NCBI RefSeq assembly: GCF_019393635.1
Contig: NC_057863.1
Span: 646,636,660-646,700,659, forward strand
DNA from: Dromiciops gliroides
Lineage: Eukaryota; Chordata; Mammalia; Microbiotheria; Microbiotheriidae
Length of the DNA: 64,000 nucleotides
Reading direction: 5' to 3'
The notes beneath the pieces are model-generated. The model saw only the letters and a list, made by a program, of their open reading frames with translations, was not told the origin of the DNA and made no database searches. Positions 12,299 through 23,995 of this stretch are shown piece after piece (within the stretch, counting starts at the first letter, position 1; every line of letters begins with the position of its first letter). Position numbers and translations under genes: made by a program.

Positions 12299-13067
12299 TT
12301 GAGTCAAAGAACAAAGAAAATGATAATGATGACACCACATGCCATATTTTCTGGCTCTGTGGAGACAGGGACTGGGTTTGGAGATTCAAATGCTCAGATG
12401 GAATGGGTCAGCAATTTGGGAAGACCAGCTGCCCATATTCTAAGTCCACATTTTAACCTGGAGGGGTTCCGGTGTCTCCTTCAATTATACCAGAACAGGT
12501 TGGCAGAGGGTGAGAGTTGCAGGGATTTGGAGCTACTCTTCCCTGTAATAAAAAGGACAGCAGGAAAGATCGTACCCATTTTTGTTGGACTTGGGTAATA
12601 TGAGTTTTGTCCAAACGTGGAAAGTAACCAAGAACAACTCAGTAGATTTTTCATCCCTGATCCTCCCCCAAGCTGACCTGTGGTGGTGTTGTCGTGGAAC
12701 ACCAACCTTACCCCTTAACTGGGCTGGGACTTGTGGGTTGGTGTGGCTGGCCACCCCCTTTACCATGGCATCTGAGCATTTCTCCAAATCTGAGTCTAAA
12801 TCAAGAAAGAAACACAGCCCAGAGGGGCAAAAAGGTTCATCTGATGCTCTAATCTGCCTAGATAGCATAGGAGTCCCATGGGGTGTGCCAGAATCTCTCC
12901 TACAGTGGGTAACTATAACTGAAAATGTAGATTGGAATCAGCAGAGGTTCATCAATTACAGTGGGGATGAGGTACAGTGTATTTCTGAACAACTGGCTGC
13001 AACTCGCAAAATGGCTTGGGAAAATAATCTTTTTCTCAAATATTGTCTTCCTTCATGTCCCTTGTAG
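12299..13067 (+). pseudogene. Retroviral env fossil
   Basis: The block encodes envelope-like sequence. One recognisable part reads GTCGLVWLATPFTMA (about 12727-12771), like the GTCALVQL..PF motif near the surface-subunit end of many retroviral Envs. A second part further on contains WVTITENVDWNQQRFINY, like the N-terminal heptad region of the transmembrane subunit. It lies on the plus strand, is broken, and no pol, gag or paired LTRs were recognised around it. Its end overlaps the local duplication copy at 13020. Likely an old, partial ERV copy. Confidence 0.65.
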
Positions 13068-13283
13068 TTGATCAAAGGTGTTCTTGAAACAGCATTGCTA
13101 TTACTATACACAATATTCTCTTAGTTATTATTATTGTTTTTTAGGTAATGAGAGTTAAGTGACTTGCCCAGGGCCACACAGCTAGAATGGGTCAATGTTT
13201 GAGGCCAGATTTGAACTCAGGTCCTCCTAACTCCAGGGCTGGTGCTTCATCCACTGCACCACCTAACTGCCCGTCCCCCACCA
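13020..13283 (+). repeat. Local duplication, copy 2, with antisense SINE
   Basis: Second copy of the 11401-11640 block. Its antisense SINE (about 13133-13283) is longer and runs to the 'cacctaactgccc' end. Confidence 0.75.
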
Positions 13284-13289
13284 AGTTCT

Positions 13290-13755
13290 TCTTCTTTTTT
13301 TAAAAGTTTAACCTTATATATATATTTTTAAAGTAATAAACGTTTTTATTTCTAGTTTTGAGTTGCAATTTTTATCCCTCCTTGACTCCCTTCCCTCAAG
13401 GTGGTAAGCAATAGGTATGGTTTATACATGTACGATTATGTAAAACATTACCTTGTTAGTCTTTTTGTATAAGAAAACTTGAGTAAAAGAAAAAAATAAA
13501 AGAAAGTGAAAAAAAGCATGCTTAAGTCTGTGTTCCATCAATATCAATTCTTTTCCTTGGAGGTGGATACTATATTTCATCAGTAATCCTTTGGGATTGT
13601 CTTGGTTCATTTTATTGTTGAGAATAAGTCATTCACAGTTCTTCATCAAACAATATTGCTGTCTGTGTGCACAATGTTTTCTTGATTCTGCTCACTTCAC
13701 TATATATCAGTTCATACAAGTCTTTTGAGGCCTTTCTGAAATCATCCTTAAAGCA
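13290..13755 (-). mobile_element. L1 3' end, antisense
   Basis: Complement of the L1 3' UTR and ORF2 end ('ttctgctcacttcactata', 'aggcctttctgaaatcatcc'). Confidence 0.7.
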
Positions 13756-13756
13756 T

Positions 13757-13965
13757 GCTATTTTTATTTCCTTTCATTTTTTCTTTTTTTCAAGTTTTCT
13801 TGTACAAAGTGACTAAGATGGTAGTGTTTTCCATAATTGCACATGTATAACACATATATGATTGCTTACCCCCTCAGGGAGGAGGGAGGGGAAGGAAGGA
13901 AGGAGAGAGAAAAATTGAAACTCAAAACTATAATAAAAATGTTGATTATTTTAAAAAAATAATAG
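13757..13965 (+). mobile_element. L1 3' end, sense, head-to-head with preceding copy
   Basis: The 'gattgcttaccccctcaggg' G/A-rich stretch and the 'aaaactataataaaaatgttg' tail are the end of an L1 3' UTR. It abuts the antisense copy at 13290-13755. Confidence 0.65.
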
Positions 13966-14189
13966 TATTAATTCTCATTAATAAACAAGGTTGATTTCTT
14001 CCCTCAGAAGTGCTTCCTTTTCTTAAGGTTTTGAAGCATTCAATGTTTGGGGGCGGGGTGTCTTTTGGTTGCCAATAGAGTCCTTTGATAATCAATTTAA
14101 TGATTACATGCTAGGCCAATTAAGAAACTGATCATCAAATATCAGAAATTTTCTCAGGCAATTTTCATTCATCACATATCTACATCTAG

Positions 14190-14430
14190 ATAAAGACCTG
14201 ATAAATAGATGTATGTATCAAATGGCTTTACATACATATACATGTTTGTTTCTAATGGTAACCCTTTCAGGTGGGGGCAGAGACAGGGAAGGAAAAAGAA
14301 ACAAATTTACATGATAACTTTCTTATATATTTAAAAGGTAGAACAAGCTGTAAGTCATAGATTTGCAGTTTGATGTACAATCATTTTTTCTACTATGCTA
14401 TGGAAATGCTTGTTTTATTTCATAAAAGAA
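14190..14430 (+). mobile_element. LINE 3' end, second L1-like subfamily
   Basis: Same block order as 4760-5146 and 47990-48275. The 13966-14189 stretch before it is unassigned. Confidence 0.6.
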
Positions 14431-14494
14431 AAGGATGGCAGAGGATAAGATGGATAGACAGTGTCTTGGGAGTATGGGAGATGGAGGATAGAAG

Positions 14495-15010
14495 GGGCTG
14501 ATGGATTGGGAAATGGGTAAATAAGCTGTGGTATATGATTGTGATGGAATATTATTGTGCTATAAGAAATGACAAGCTCTGATGCTGAGTGAAGTGAGCA
14601 AAACCAGGGGAACATTGTACACAGTAACAGCAACATTGAATGATGATCAACTGTGATAGACTTGGCTCTTCTCAGCACTGCACTGATCCCAGACAATTCC
14701 AAGGACCTCATGTGATGGAGAATGATCTCCACATCCAGAAAAAAGAATGGCAGACTCTGAATGCAGATTTGAACCATCCTGTTTCTACTTTTTGTCTGTT
14801 TTTTTTTTTCTTTTTTGAGGTCTTTCCCTTCTCTTCTGATTCTTTTACAGTAGGACTAATGCAGAAATATGTTTAATGTGATTTTACTATATTAGCTATA
14901 TCAGATTGCTTTCTGTCTTGGGGAGGGAAGGGACAGAGGGGGGAAAATTAGAACTAAAAATCTTATGAAAACAAATGTTGGAAACTATCTTGTGATAAAA
15001 TAACACTTTG
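14495..15010 (+). mobile_element. L1, 5'-truncated
   Basis: ORF2 C-terminal tail (from 'gctgtggtatatgattgtg') plus 3' UTR with AATAAA-like end ('gataaaataacacttt'). Confidence 0.8.
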
Positions 15011-15049
15011 TGGTTAAGTTTCCAAAAGAGTGGTCATTACTCAACTCTT

Positions 15050-15480
15050 CAGTTGATAGATAGATAGACAGAGCATTTATTGGGTGACTATGATGTGCCA
15101 CTTACAGGAATACAAATAGAAACAAAAAGAAAGACATTCTTGTGCCTCAAAGTTCTAGTGAAAAAAGTCACCGTGTACAAAACATACTGCAAGGTAGAGA
15201 GGGGAAGGAAATAGACAAATGGGAGCAAGATGGATAAGTAGAGTGGGAATCAAGAGGTAGACCAGGTTTGAAGTGACCGTACCTGGTGTGGATACTTCCT
15301 CAAATGGAGTTTCTGGGTAGGAACTCACCAGAAAGAAGAGGAGTGGGGCTAGTGCTGGGGACACACTGATTCTGTGAGAAGGCCAGAGCTGGAGAAGATG
15401 TCCTGGAAAATAGACTGAGTCCAGGTTTAAAGGGACCAATTCTCTCAAGTGTTCTGCACCTCCTCAGAAATCAAGAGGAC
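15050..15480 (-). mobile_element. L2-like remnant, antisense
   Basis: 'gagcatttattgggtgactatgatgtgcc' followed by 'ttcttgtgcctcaaag' resembles the complement of the L2 3' end. The rest is too diverged to be sure. Confidence 0.4.
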
Positions 15481-15668
15481 CTCTGATCAATACCTTAATC
15501 TCTGTTAAATGGAGACTAGGGTAGTGCTTCCAGAAAGGCAGTAGCCCAATCCATTCAGTGTAGGGAATACAATGATGTTTTTAAAAAGATAACCTTTGCT
15601 CAAGGATTTATTTCTACCCTTTTCCCATTTTGCTAAGAAAGGCCTTCTTGGTCTTGACCTATGTGCTT

Positions 15669-15824
15669 ACTTTTTTTTTTTTTTTTTCGCGTAGGGCAAT
15701 AGGGGTTAAGTGACTTGCCCAGGGTTACACAGCTAGTAAGTGTCAAGTGTCTGAGGCCGGATTTGAACTCAGATACTCCTGAATCCAGGGCTGGTGCTTT
15801 ATTCACTGTGCCACCTAGCTGCCC
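15669..15824 (-). mobile_element. CORE-SINE, antisense
   Basis: Complete. Target duplication tatgtgcttact on both sides. Confidence 0.93.
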
Positions 15825-15917
15825 CCCTATGTGCTTACTTATTAAAAAATGATTTCTTCATAAATTATTTCATATGTTGTTTTTCCCAATTATATGTAAA
15901 AGCAATTTTAAGCATTC

Positions 15918-16059
15918 TTTTTTTTGAGGGGCAGTGAGGGTCAAGTAACTTACCCAGGGTCACATTGCTAGTACGTGTCCAATGTCTGAGGTCAGATTTG
16001 AACTCAGGTCCTTCTGAGTCCAGGGCCAGTGTTTTATCCACTGCACCACCTAGCTGCCT
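15918..16059 (-). mobile_element. CORE-SINE, antisense, nested in L1
   Basis: Target duplication ttaa(g/a)cattcttttt on both sides. Confidence 0.92.
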
Positions 16060-16276
16060 CTTAAACATTCTTTTTTTTTTTTAATTTGCATCCCAAATTC
16101 TTCTTCCTCCCTTTCCTATCTCCTTATTGAAAACACAAGCAATTTGATACAGGTTACAGCTTTCCCATCAAGCAAAACATATTTCCAAGTCAGTCACATT
16201 GTGAAAGAAAACAAACCAAAAAAAAAAAAAAATCCACAAAAAAAATGAAGTGTGTTTTTTTAAAAAGTATGTTTCG

Positions 16277-16427
16277 GGGCAGCTAGGTGGCGCAGTGGAT
16301 AAAGCACTGGCCTTGGATTCAGGAGGACTTGAGTTCAAATCCAGCCTCAGACACTTGACACTTACTAGCTGCGTGACCCTGGGCAAGTCACTTAACCCCC
16401 ACTGCCCTGCAAAAAAAAAAAAAAAAA
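16277..16427 (+). mobile_element. CORE-SINE, nested in L1
   Basis: Target duplication aagtatgtttc on both sides. Confidence 0.93.
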
Positions 16428-16708
16428 GTATGTTTCAACCTGCATTCAGACTCCATCATTTTTTCTCTGGAAATGGATAGCATTTTTCATCAAAAGTTCT
16501 TTGGAATTGCTTGGATCATTGTATTGCTGAGAATAGCTAAGTCATTCACAGTTGCTCGTCATATAATATTGCTGTTTCTGTGTGCAGTGTTCTCCTGATT
16601 CTGCTCACTTCACTTTGCATCTGTTTATGTAAGTCTTTCCAGGTTTTTCTGAGAGCACCCTCCATGTCATTTCTTATAGCATAAGAGTATTCTATCAAAA
16701 TCATATAC

Positions 16709-17274
16709 CATGCATCCAGCAATACCACTTTTGGATCTTTTTCCCAAAGAGATCATGGAAAAGGGAAAAGGACCCACATGTACAAAAATATTTATAGCTG
16801 CTCTTTATGTGGTGGCAAGGAATTGGAAGTTGAGGGGATGCCCATCAATTGGGGAATGGCTGGACAAGTTGTGGTATATGAATGTAATGGAATACTATTG
16901 TGCTATAAGAAACGATGAGCAAGAGTTCAGAGAAACCTGCAGGGTCTTGCGTGGGCTGATGATGAGTGAGATGAGCAGAACCAGAAGAACATTGTACACA
17001 GTATCATCAACATTGTGTGTTGATCTACTGTGATGGACTATATTCTTCTCACCACTGCAATGGTACAGAAGAGTTCCAGGGGACTCATGATGGAAGAGGA
17101 TCTCCAAATCCAGGAAAAAAAAAAAAAGAACTGTGGAGTATAGATGCTGAATGAACCATACTATTTCTTTTGGTTTTGGTGCTGTTGTTTTTCTATTTTG
17201 AGGTTTTTCCTCATTGCTCTGATTTTTCTCCTATACTATGACTAATGCAGAAGTATGTTTAATGTTATGATATG

Positions 17275-17313
<39 letters not shown>

Positions 17314-17489
17314 ATAAAACCTATATCAGATTGCCTGTTGTCTGGGGGAGGGGGGAGGGAAGGGAGAGAGGGAGAAAAATCTGAAATTGGAAAGCTTGTA
17401 TAAACAAAAGTTGAGAACTATCTTTACATGTAACTGGAAAAAATACTTTATTTTATATATATATATATATACTTTATTATATATATATA
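16709..17489 (+). mobile_element. L1, 5'-truncated, inserted into antisense L1
   Basis: ORF2 C-terminus reads open from 16710 to 17033 (LFPKEIMEKGKGPTCTKIFI, then VVARNWKLRGCPSIGEWLDK), then the 3' UTR with a (TA)n/(TG)n tract at about 17272-17313 and an A/T-rich tail. Flanked by aatcatatacca on both sides. Confidence 0.88.
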
Positions 17490-17503
17490 AATCATATACC
17501 ACA

Positions 17504-17659
17504 GGGGCAGCTAGGTGGTGCAGTGGATAAAGCACTGGCCCTGGATTCAGGAGGACCTGAGTTCAAATCCGGCCTCAGACACTTAACACTCACTAGCTGC
17601 GTGACCCTGGGCAAGTCACTTAACCCTCATTACCCTCAAAAATAAGAAACAAAAAAAAA
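17504..17659 (+). mobile_element. CORE-SINE at a reused target site
   Basis: Full-length SINE flanked by atcatataccaca at 17490-17502 and again from 17660. That is the same target motif already duplicated by the L1 at 16709-17489. Confidence 0.93.
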
Positions 17660-17662
17660 ATC

Positions 17663-17767
17663 ATATACCACAAATTTTTGAGCCACTTCCCAGTTGATAA
17701 ACATCCTCTCAATTTCCAATTCCTTGCCACCATATATATAAATGCTATAAATATTTTTGCACAGGTA
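17663..17767 (-). mobile_element. L1, antisense, second part of the interrupted copy
   Basis: Continues the antisense L1 left at 16708 ('gagccacttcccagttgat', 'ccaattccttgccacc'). Confidence 0.8.
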
Positions 17768-18750
<983 letters not shown>

Positions 18751-18758
18751 ATTAAAGA

Positions 18759-18893
18759 GGGGCAGCTCGTTGGCACATTGGATAAAGCACCATGCCTGGA
18801 TTCAGAAGGACCAGAGTTCAAATCTGGCATCAGACACTTGACACTTAATAGTTGTGTCACCCTGAGCAAGCCACTTAACCCCTATTGCCCCAT
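18759..18893 (+). mobile_element. CORE-SINE, diverged
   Basis: Recognisable head 'ggggcagctcgttggcac' and tail, with more changes than its neighbours. Confidence 0.85.
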
Positions 18894-18952
18894 GGGGGGG
18901 TGGAATTGAAGGCAAATTAAAGAAAGAACATTTATTAAGAATTTACTATGTA

Positions 18953-19106
18953 GGGGCAGCTAGGTGGCGTAGTGGATAGAGCACTGGCCCTGGAGTCAGG
19001 AGTACCTGAGTTCAAATCCAGTTTCAGACACTTGACACTTTCTAGCTGTGTGACCCTGGGCAAGTCACTTAACCCCAGTTGTCTCACCAAAACAAAGAAA
19101 CAAACA
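18953..19106 (+). mobile_element. CORE-SINE nested in L2 3' end
   Basis: Target duplication aagaatttactatgt on both sides. The surrounding 18915-19250 is an antisense L2-like 3' end. Confidence 0.92.
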
Positions 19107-19249
19107 AAGAATTTACTATGTGTCAAGTACTGGGATAATTGTTAAGTATTTAAAGATGAGAGTCCCTCTCTCAAGGAACTTTTAGTCTAATTTAGGGAGA
19201 CAACATAAGTGCATTTAATCAGCAGCAAGATGGAGTGGGAAGGCACAAA

Positions 19250-19800
19250 ATCTTAAGGATTCAAGTATAGGATCAATGACAATGCCCATCAGTCTTTAAC
19301 AAACATCTGAGGTTCTGCCCAACAACAAGGGCTGCCAGTAATAATTAGGTATTAGGGAATGGATCTGAGAGTGTGAGTGGAAAGAGAAGTAGAGATTCTC
19401 TCTGGAAAGGGAATGGGAATTGGGATCTTATCAGAAATGGAAAAAAGGAAGGGCCATTGGCAAAAAGTAGGAGGAAGATTTATATGGGGAAGGGATACTT
19501 AGATCTCAGTAGGCACCAGTTCCCACTGGACCTTCCAGTCAACCCTGCAAGAAGTCTGAGATTGCTTGTCACTGCAAAGAGGAAGCTGTCATCTCATACT
19601 GGGTTGGATTCTTAGAAATGTAGTGAATATCTGAAGACTTTCCGAGCCTTTGCTCCTCCCAATTTTTTATTTGACTTTATGAATTTCAACACTGTGCCTT
19701 ACTTTTAGTCTCAACACAGAGATTCTCTCATTACCTGGAATCTCATGGACTTGAAAGATCCCTTCTCACCCCTTCTTACCCCTGATCCCCTTCTCCCATC
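19250..19800. other. Unassigned sequence
   Basis: No gene. The short ORF at 19373-19615 lacks any recognisable domain. Confidence 0.4.
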
Positions 19801-20206
19801 TGTAAGGGGCTAACATTCTAGCTAGTCTGTCTAAAATATCTAATGAGTGGTTGCCAATAAATTATAAACTTTAGCAAGAGTTTAGACTTTTATGCATTTA
19901 TTAAGGAGAATAAGAATTTGGTGAAGAGAGAGAAAGAGGCCTAGATGCTTATATCTATCTATCTCAGGGATCACACATTTTAGCTCCATTCTCCACAAGA
20001 GTCCTCACAAAAGAGAGTGAGCCACACCCCCTTCATCCCACAAGCTTCATACACATCTCCAAGCTAATTGGCTGGTAGCCTTGATTGACAGTACCCACGA
20101 GCAAACGTCACTTCCTGATGCCAAGGAAAGCCGCCCTCAGACTCCTCCTCATGGCGGAGCTTTCCTACAGTGACTCTCCAGCAGGTGGCGTCATTCCAAT
20201 TGTTAC
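19801..20206 (-). repeat. Solo LTR, family C, antisense
   Basis: Starts tgtaagggg and ends attgttaca. It is the complement of the element at 34914-35375, sharing the 'gccaataaatta' block, the 'ctaattggctg' CCAAT-like block and 'ggcggagctttcctacagt'. A solo-LTR fossil with no internal region. Confidence 0.75.
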
Positions 20207-20369
20207 ACTCTCCAGGCCTCCGTTTTGGTGAGGGTACCAGAATGGCCAACCTTTATTCTCCTCCCACATGCTTTTCTGACTTTCTGGACTAAAATACCGC
20301 AAACCATTACATGGGGACCTGCATCTCTCCGCCCACTACCCCACTTTACAACTCCTTGTTATGTGTTGT

Positions 20370-20500
20370 CTTCCCAATTAAAATTTAAGCTCCTTGAGGG
20401 AAAGTCTGTCTTTCTGCTTATATTTGTTTTGTTAATTCTTAGCACTGAGCCTGACAAATACTGTCATTAATAAATGCTCCTTGCTTGCCTTTGTTAAATA
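20370..20500 (+). mobile_element. L2 3' end
   Basis: 'aagctccttgagggaaag' and 'taataaatgctccttg' are the typical L2 tail. Confidence 0.65.
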
Positions 20501-20608
20501 TTTTTGTTAACTGGCCTAATTTGGGGGGACTAAACTAATTGGAGGACTAATCTGTGGACTTTTGACTAATCTGTGGATGTTTGACTGGCTGGCTATCTGA
20601 CTGCTATT
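20501..20608. other. Left flank of the HAL1-like element, unassigned
   Basis: A/T-rich; contains two 'gactaatctgtgga' repeats. It joins 23885 in the pre-insertion sequence. Confidence 0.4.
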
Positions 20609-20621
20609 AATTTAATATGGG
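20609..20621 (+). repeat. Target-site duplication, left
   Basis: aatttaatatggg, identical to 23872-23884. Confidence 0.92.
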
Positions 20622-21390
20622 GGGGGGGGCAGAGCCAAGATGGCGGAGGAAAGACATCAAGCTCACAGGGCTCCTGATACAATAACTCCCAAAATAGCAA
20701 TAAAAGAACTCTTGGGGCAGAAAAACACACAAAAATACAGGCTGAGAGTTTTCTCCAGCTATAGATAGATTTCAGGGGGCCGTGCTGGGTCACAAATAAA
20801 GCCTAACCCCACAATCGGGCCGACACACCAGACACCCACTAGAGGAATTTGCCCCAGTGCCTCTGAATCAGCTGCAGCACGGGTGTCTTCTGGAACCAAG
20901 CGCGTGGTCGGACTGAATGGCTGGCCTGGGGGGGGGGGGAGTGCAAGGGTACCAGTGGATTGAGGGGAAGGATTCAACTGTCCCACCCCAGCAGGCAACC
21001 AGGAAGAAATCCTGAGCGTCGGGAGACCCAGGTGGGGGAGGGGAGCAGTCTCATCAGAAGCTGAGAACCACACCACAGAAAGCTTGGCTGGTTGGTTTCT
21101 TAGTAAATAGGCCTGAGGTTATCTCCGGACCTGAGAACAGGCCAGGTGAGATTAAAGCCCCCCTCAACCCAAAACACCTGGGACCCTCTGAAGCTGAGAA
21201 CAGGAGTGGAGCCGAGAAGCAGTCCCCGCCCCCCCCCCCCTGGAGAGTTTTAAATCAAATGAAAGGGAGACCAGGTAGGCTGAGAAGAAGCCCAACCATC
21301 CCCCAGGCTATGCTGTAGCTTGAACAGTGTGTCCTGGTAGCAGCACCACACTTAAAGAAGGAGTTAAAAGCCAAGAAATAGTAAGCCAGG

Positions 21391-22383
21391 ATGAGCAGGC
21401 AGAGAAAGCAGAAGACCATCAGAAACTTCTTTGGGGGTAAGGCAGACCACAATACAACCTCAGAAGAAGAAGATAATAACAGGGTCAAAGCTCCAACATC
21501 CAAAGCTTCCAAGAAAAATATGAACTGGTCTCAGGCCATGGAAGCTCTCAAAAGGGACTTTGAAGAGAAAGTAGGAGAAATAGAAAGAAGATGTAGAGAA
21601 AAGGAGGAAAGAATGGAAAGGGAAATGAGAGTGATGAAGGAGAGTCATGAGAAAAAAGTCAACAGTTTGAAAAGCCAAATGGAAAAGGAGATTAAAAAAC
21701 TGTCTGATGAAAATAACTGCCTAAGAATTAGTATTGAACAAATGGAAGCTAGTGACTTTATGAGAAACCAAGACATGGTAAAGCAAATCCAATTGAATGA
21801 AAAAATAGAGGGCAGTGTGAAATATCTCCTTGGAAAAACAGCTGACCTAGAAAATAAATCTAGGAGAGAGAATATGAAAATCATTGGACTACCTGAAAAC
21901 CATGACCAAAACAAAAGCTTAGACACCATCCTCCAAGAGATTGTGAGGGAAAATTGCCCTGATGTTCTAGAAGCAGAAGCTAAAATAGAAATTGAAAGAA
22001 TTCACCGATCACCTCCTGAAAGAGATCCCAAAAGGAAAACCTCCAGGAATATTATAGCCAAATTCCAGAACTCCCAGGTCAAGGAGAAAATACTGCAAGC
22101 AGCTAGAAAAAAGGAATTCAAATACTGTGGAGCTCCAATAAGGATAAAGCAAGATCTAGCAGCTTCTACATTAAAGGACCGAAGGGCATGGAATATGATA
22201 TTCCAGAGGGCAAAGGAACTGGGACTTCAGCCAAAAATCATGTACCCAGCAAAACTGAGTATAATTTTTCAGAGGCAAAAATGGGATTTCAATGAGAAAG
22301 AGGTCTTTCAAGCATTTGTGATGAAAAGACCTGAACTGAATAGAAAATTTGACTTTCAAATACAAAATCCTGGAGAAGCATAA
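21391..22383 (+). CDS. L1/HAL1 ORF1 protein, intact
   Basis: A 330-residue open frame. In L1 biology ORF1p is a trimeric RNA chaperone that coats element RNA in cytoplasmic particles. Layout: basic N-terminus (MSRQRKQKTIRNFFGG), acidic linker (residues 24-30), coiled coil of charged heptads (about 47-155), RRM-like domain opening RRENMKIIGLPENHDQ (about 158-174) and running to about 225, then the C-terminal domain with AARKKEFKYCGAPIRIKQDL (237-256) and QPKIMYPAKLSIIF (280-293). All main family landmarks are present and there is no stop or frameshift. Length is close to human ORF1p (338). No ORF2 follows, so any mobilisation would need L1 enzymes in trans. Start chosen at the first ATG after the 5' UTR, matching the MSKKQKRS start of the L1 at 2884. 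Confidence 0.92.
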   Translation: MSRQRKQKTIRNFFGGKADHNTTSEEEDNNRVKAPTSKASKKNMNWSQAMEALKRDFEEKVGEIERRCREKEERMEREMRVMKESHEKKVNSLKSQMEKEIKKLSDENNCLRISIEQMEASDFMRNQDMVKQIQLNEKIEGSVKYLLGKTADLENKSRRENMKIIGLPENHDQNKSLDTILQEIVRENCPDVLEAEAKIEIERIHRSPPERDPKRKTSRNIIAKFQNSQVKEKILQAARKKEFKYCGAPIRIKQDLAASTLKDRRAWNMIFQRAKELGLQPKIMYPAKLSIIFQRQKWDFNEKEVFQAFVMKRPELNRKFDFQIQNPGEA

Positions 22384-22498
22384 AAAGGTAAACAGGAAAA
22401 AGACTTCATGAGGGATATTAAAAGATCAAACTGTTTACATTCCTACATGGGAAGATAATACTTTAAAATCATAAGAACTATCTCAATAAGAAATTCAG

Positions 22499-22659
22499 GG
22501 GCAGCTGGGTGGTGCAGTGGATGGAGCACCGGCCTTGGACTCAGGAGAACCTGGGTTCAGGTGTGACCTCAGACACTTGACAATTGATGGCTGTGTGATC
22601 CTGGGCAAGTCTCTTGGCCCCGGTTGCCTCACCAAAAAACAAAACAAAACAAAGCAAAA
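22499..22659 (+). mobile_element. CORE-SINE nested in HAL1-like element
   Basis: SINE with A/C-rich tail; flanks share aactatcncaanaagaaat as target duplication. Confidence 0.9.
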
Positions 22660-22741
22660 ACTATCCACAAGAAATTCACAGAAGATAGGGTTGAACTGAA
22701 TATGAAGGGATGATATCTGTAAAGCATTTATGTTTTGTTCT

Positions 22742-22838
22742 TTGTAGGGCAGACAGGGAGGGGTGTCTGGGGCTGGATTTGGGCTTGGGGGGCCTCCTGG
22801 GTCCAGGGCTGGTGCTTTGTCCACTGTGCCACCTAGCT
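22742..22838 (-). mobile_element. CORE-SINE fragment, antisense
   Basis: Diverged, missing part of the body; ends 'actgtgccacctagct'. Confidence 0.75.
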
Positions 22839-23871
22839 AATCTATGATGACATCATTAAAATAGGGTTGAGGTGTAGGAGGAATAAACTGGAGGAGGGAG
22901 AAGGGGAGAGATGGTCTGGGGAGAGGTATTTCACATGAAGGAAACAAGAAGAAAGCTTATGGAGGAAAGTAGAAGAGGGGGAAGGAGTTGAGGAGTGAGT
23001 GAACCTTAATATCATCAGAATTGGCTCAAAGAAGGACTAACATACATACTCAAGTAGGTATAGTAATATACTTTTGCCCTGGGGGGAGGGAGGGAGAAAA
23101 GGGGGGGGAGAAGGGAAGGAGGAAAGGGCAGATTGGGGGAGAAAGCAGTAAAAAGCAAAACACTTTCAAGGAAGATGAAGATGTTCTGCTTTACTGCACA
23201 AGTATGACATATTGAATTGCTTGATCTCATAGGGAGGGTTGAGGAGGGAGGGAGGAAGAAAAACTTAAAACACAGAATTAGCTCAGGGACCCTGATCTCA
23301 TTGGAGTGCGCTCATGGAGGGAATAGCTTTCATACCCAATTGGGAGGGGCAATCTAACCCTGCAGGAAAATAGATGGGGAAGAGGACAAGGAAGGAAGGG
23401 TAAAAAAAAAAAGGAGTGCAGAGCAAGGGAGGGGATAGTCAGAAGTAAGGCACCTCTGAGGAGGAATAGGTAAGAAAAAGATAGAGTAAATGTCATGGGA
23501 AGGGAGTGGGATGGAGGGAAATAGTTATGATGATTGATTATAATGGCAAAATGTATGGTACCTACTTTGCTGGGCTTTTGTGAAGAAGATTCTCTGTCAA
23601 GCTTAAGGTTGATATAGAGGTTGTGATGAACAGGATGCTATCAGGAAAACCTGGAGAGACCTACATGAGCTGAAGCAGAGTGAAATGTACTGTATACAAA
23701 ATAACAGCAATAGTGGGGGATGATCTGCTGAGAAGCATGTGGTTGTTTTCAGCAAGGCAATGATCCAGTGTAACCCTGAGGGACTTATGAAGATTGCAGC
23801 CCATCTGCAGAGAAAGAACTGATAGTATCTGAAAACTTGGAAACACATTAATTTTTTTTTTCATTAAAAAA

Positions 23872-23884
23872 AATTTAATATGGG
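23872..23884 (+). repeat. Target-site duplication, right
   Basis: aatttaatatggg, identical to 20609-20621. Confidence 0.92.
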
Positions 23885-23995
23885 CTGTTTATAAAATTTC
23901 CCCCACTGCTCTGCTCCCAAATTGATAAACTAAAGATTAAGAAGCCTCTTAATTAACTAATCAAAGCAGAATTTATTTATAAAAATCAATGTAGG

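Larger units (their letters stand above)
15845..16708 (-). mobile_element. L1 3' half, antisense (first part of an interrupted copy)
   Basis: Complement of the L1 3' UTR and ORF2 end. The minus strand at 16546-16728 reads IRNDMEGALRKTWKDLHKQM. Two SINEs are nested (15918-16059, 16277-16427). The copy is cut at 16708 by a sense L1 and resumes at about 17663-17767. Confidence 0.85.
20622..23871 (+). mobile_element. HAL1-like element (half-L1) with intact ORF1
   Basis: A complete-looking non-LTR insertion: G-run and gcagagccaagatggcgg 5' end, a 5' UTR of about 770 bp, an intact ORF1 (21391-22383), then 1.49 kb with no ORF2. It ends in a short L1 ORF2-terminus-like and 3'-UTR segment and an A-run. 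Exact 13-bp target duplications flank it. HAL1 elements are L1 derivatives that keep ORF1 and lost ORF2, relying on L1 reverse transcriptase. Two SINE pieces (22499-22659 sense, 22742-22838 antisense) entered its 3' region. An intact ORF1 and exact flanks suggest it is younger than the L1s around it. Confidence 0.88.

Noticed and set aside
21460-21929. Minus-strand open frames across the HAL1-like ORF1
   Set aside because: Antisense shadows of a purine-rich coding region.
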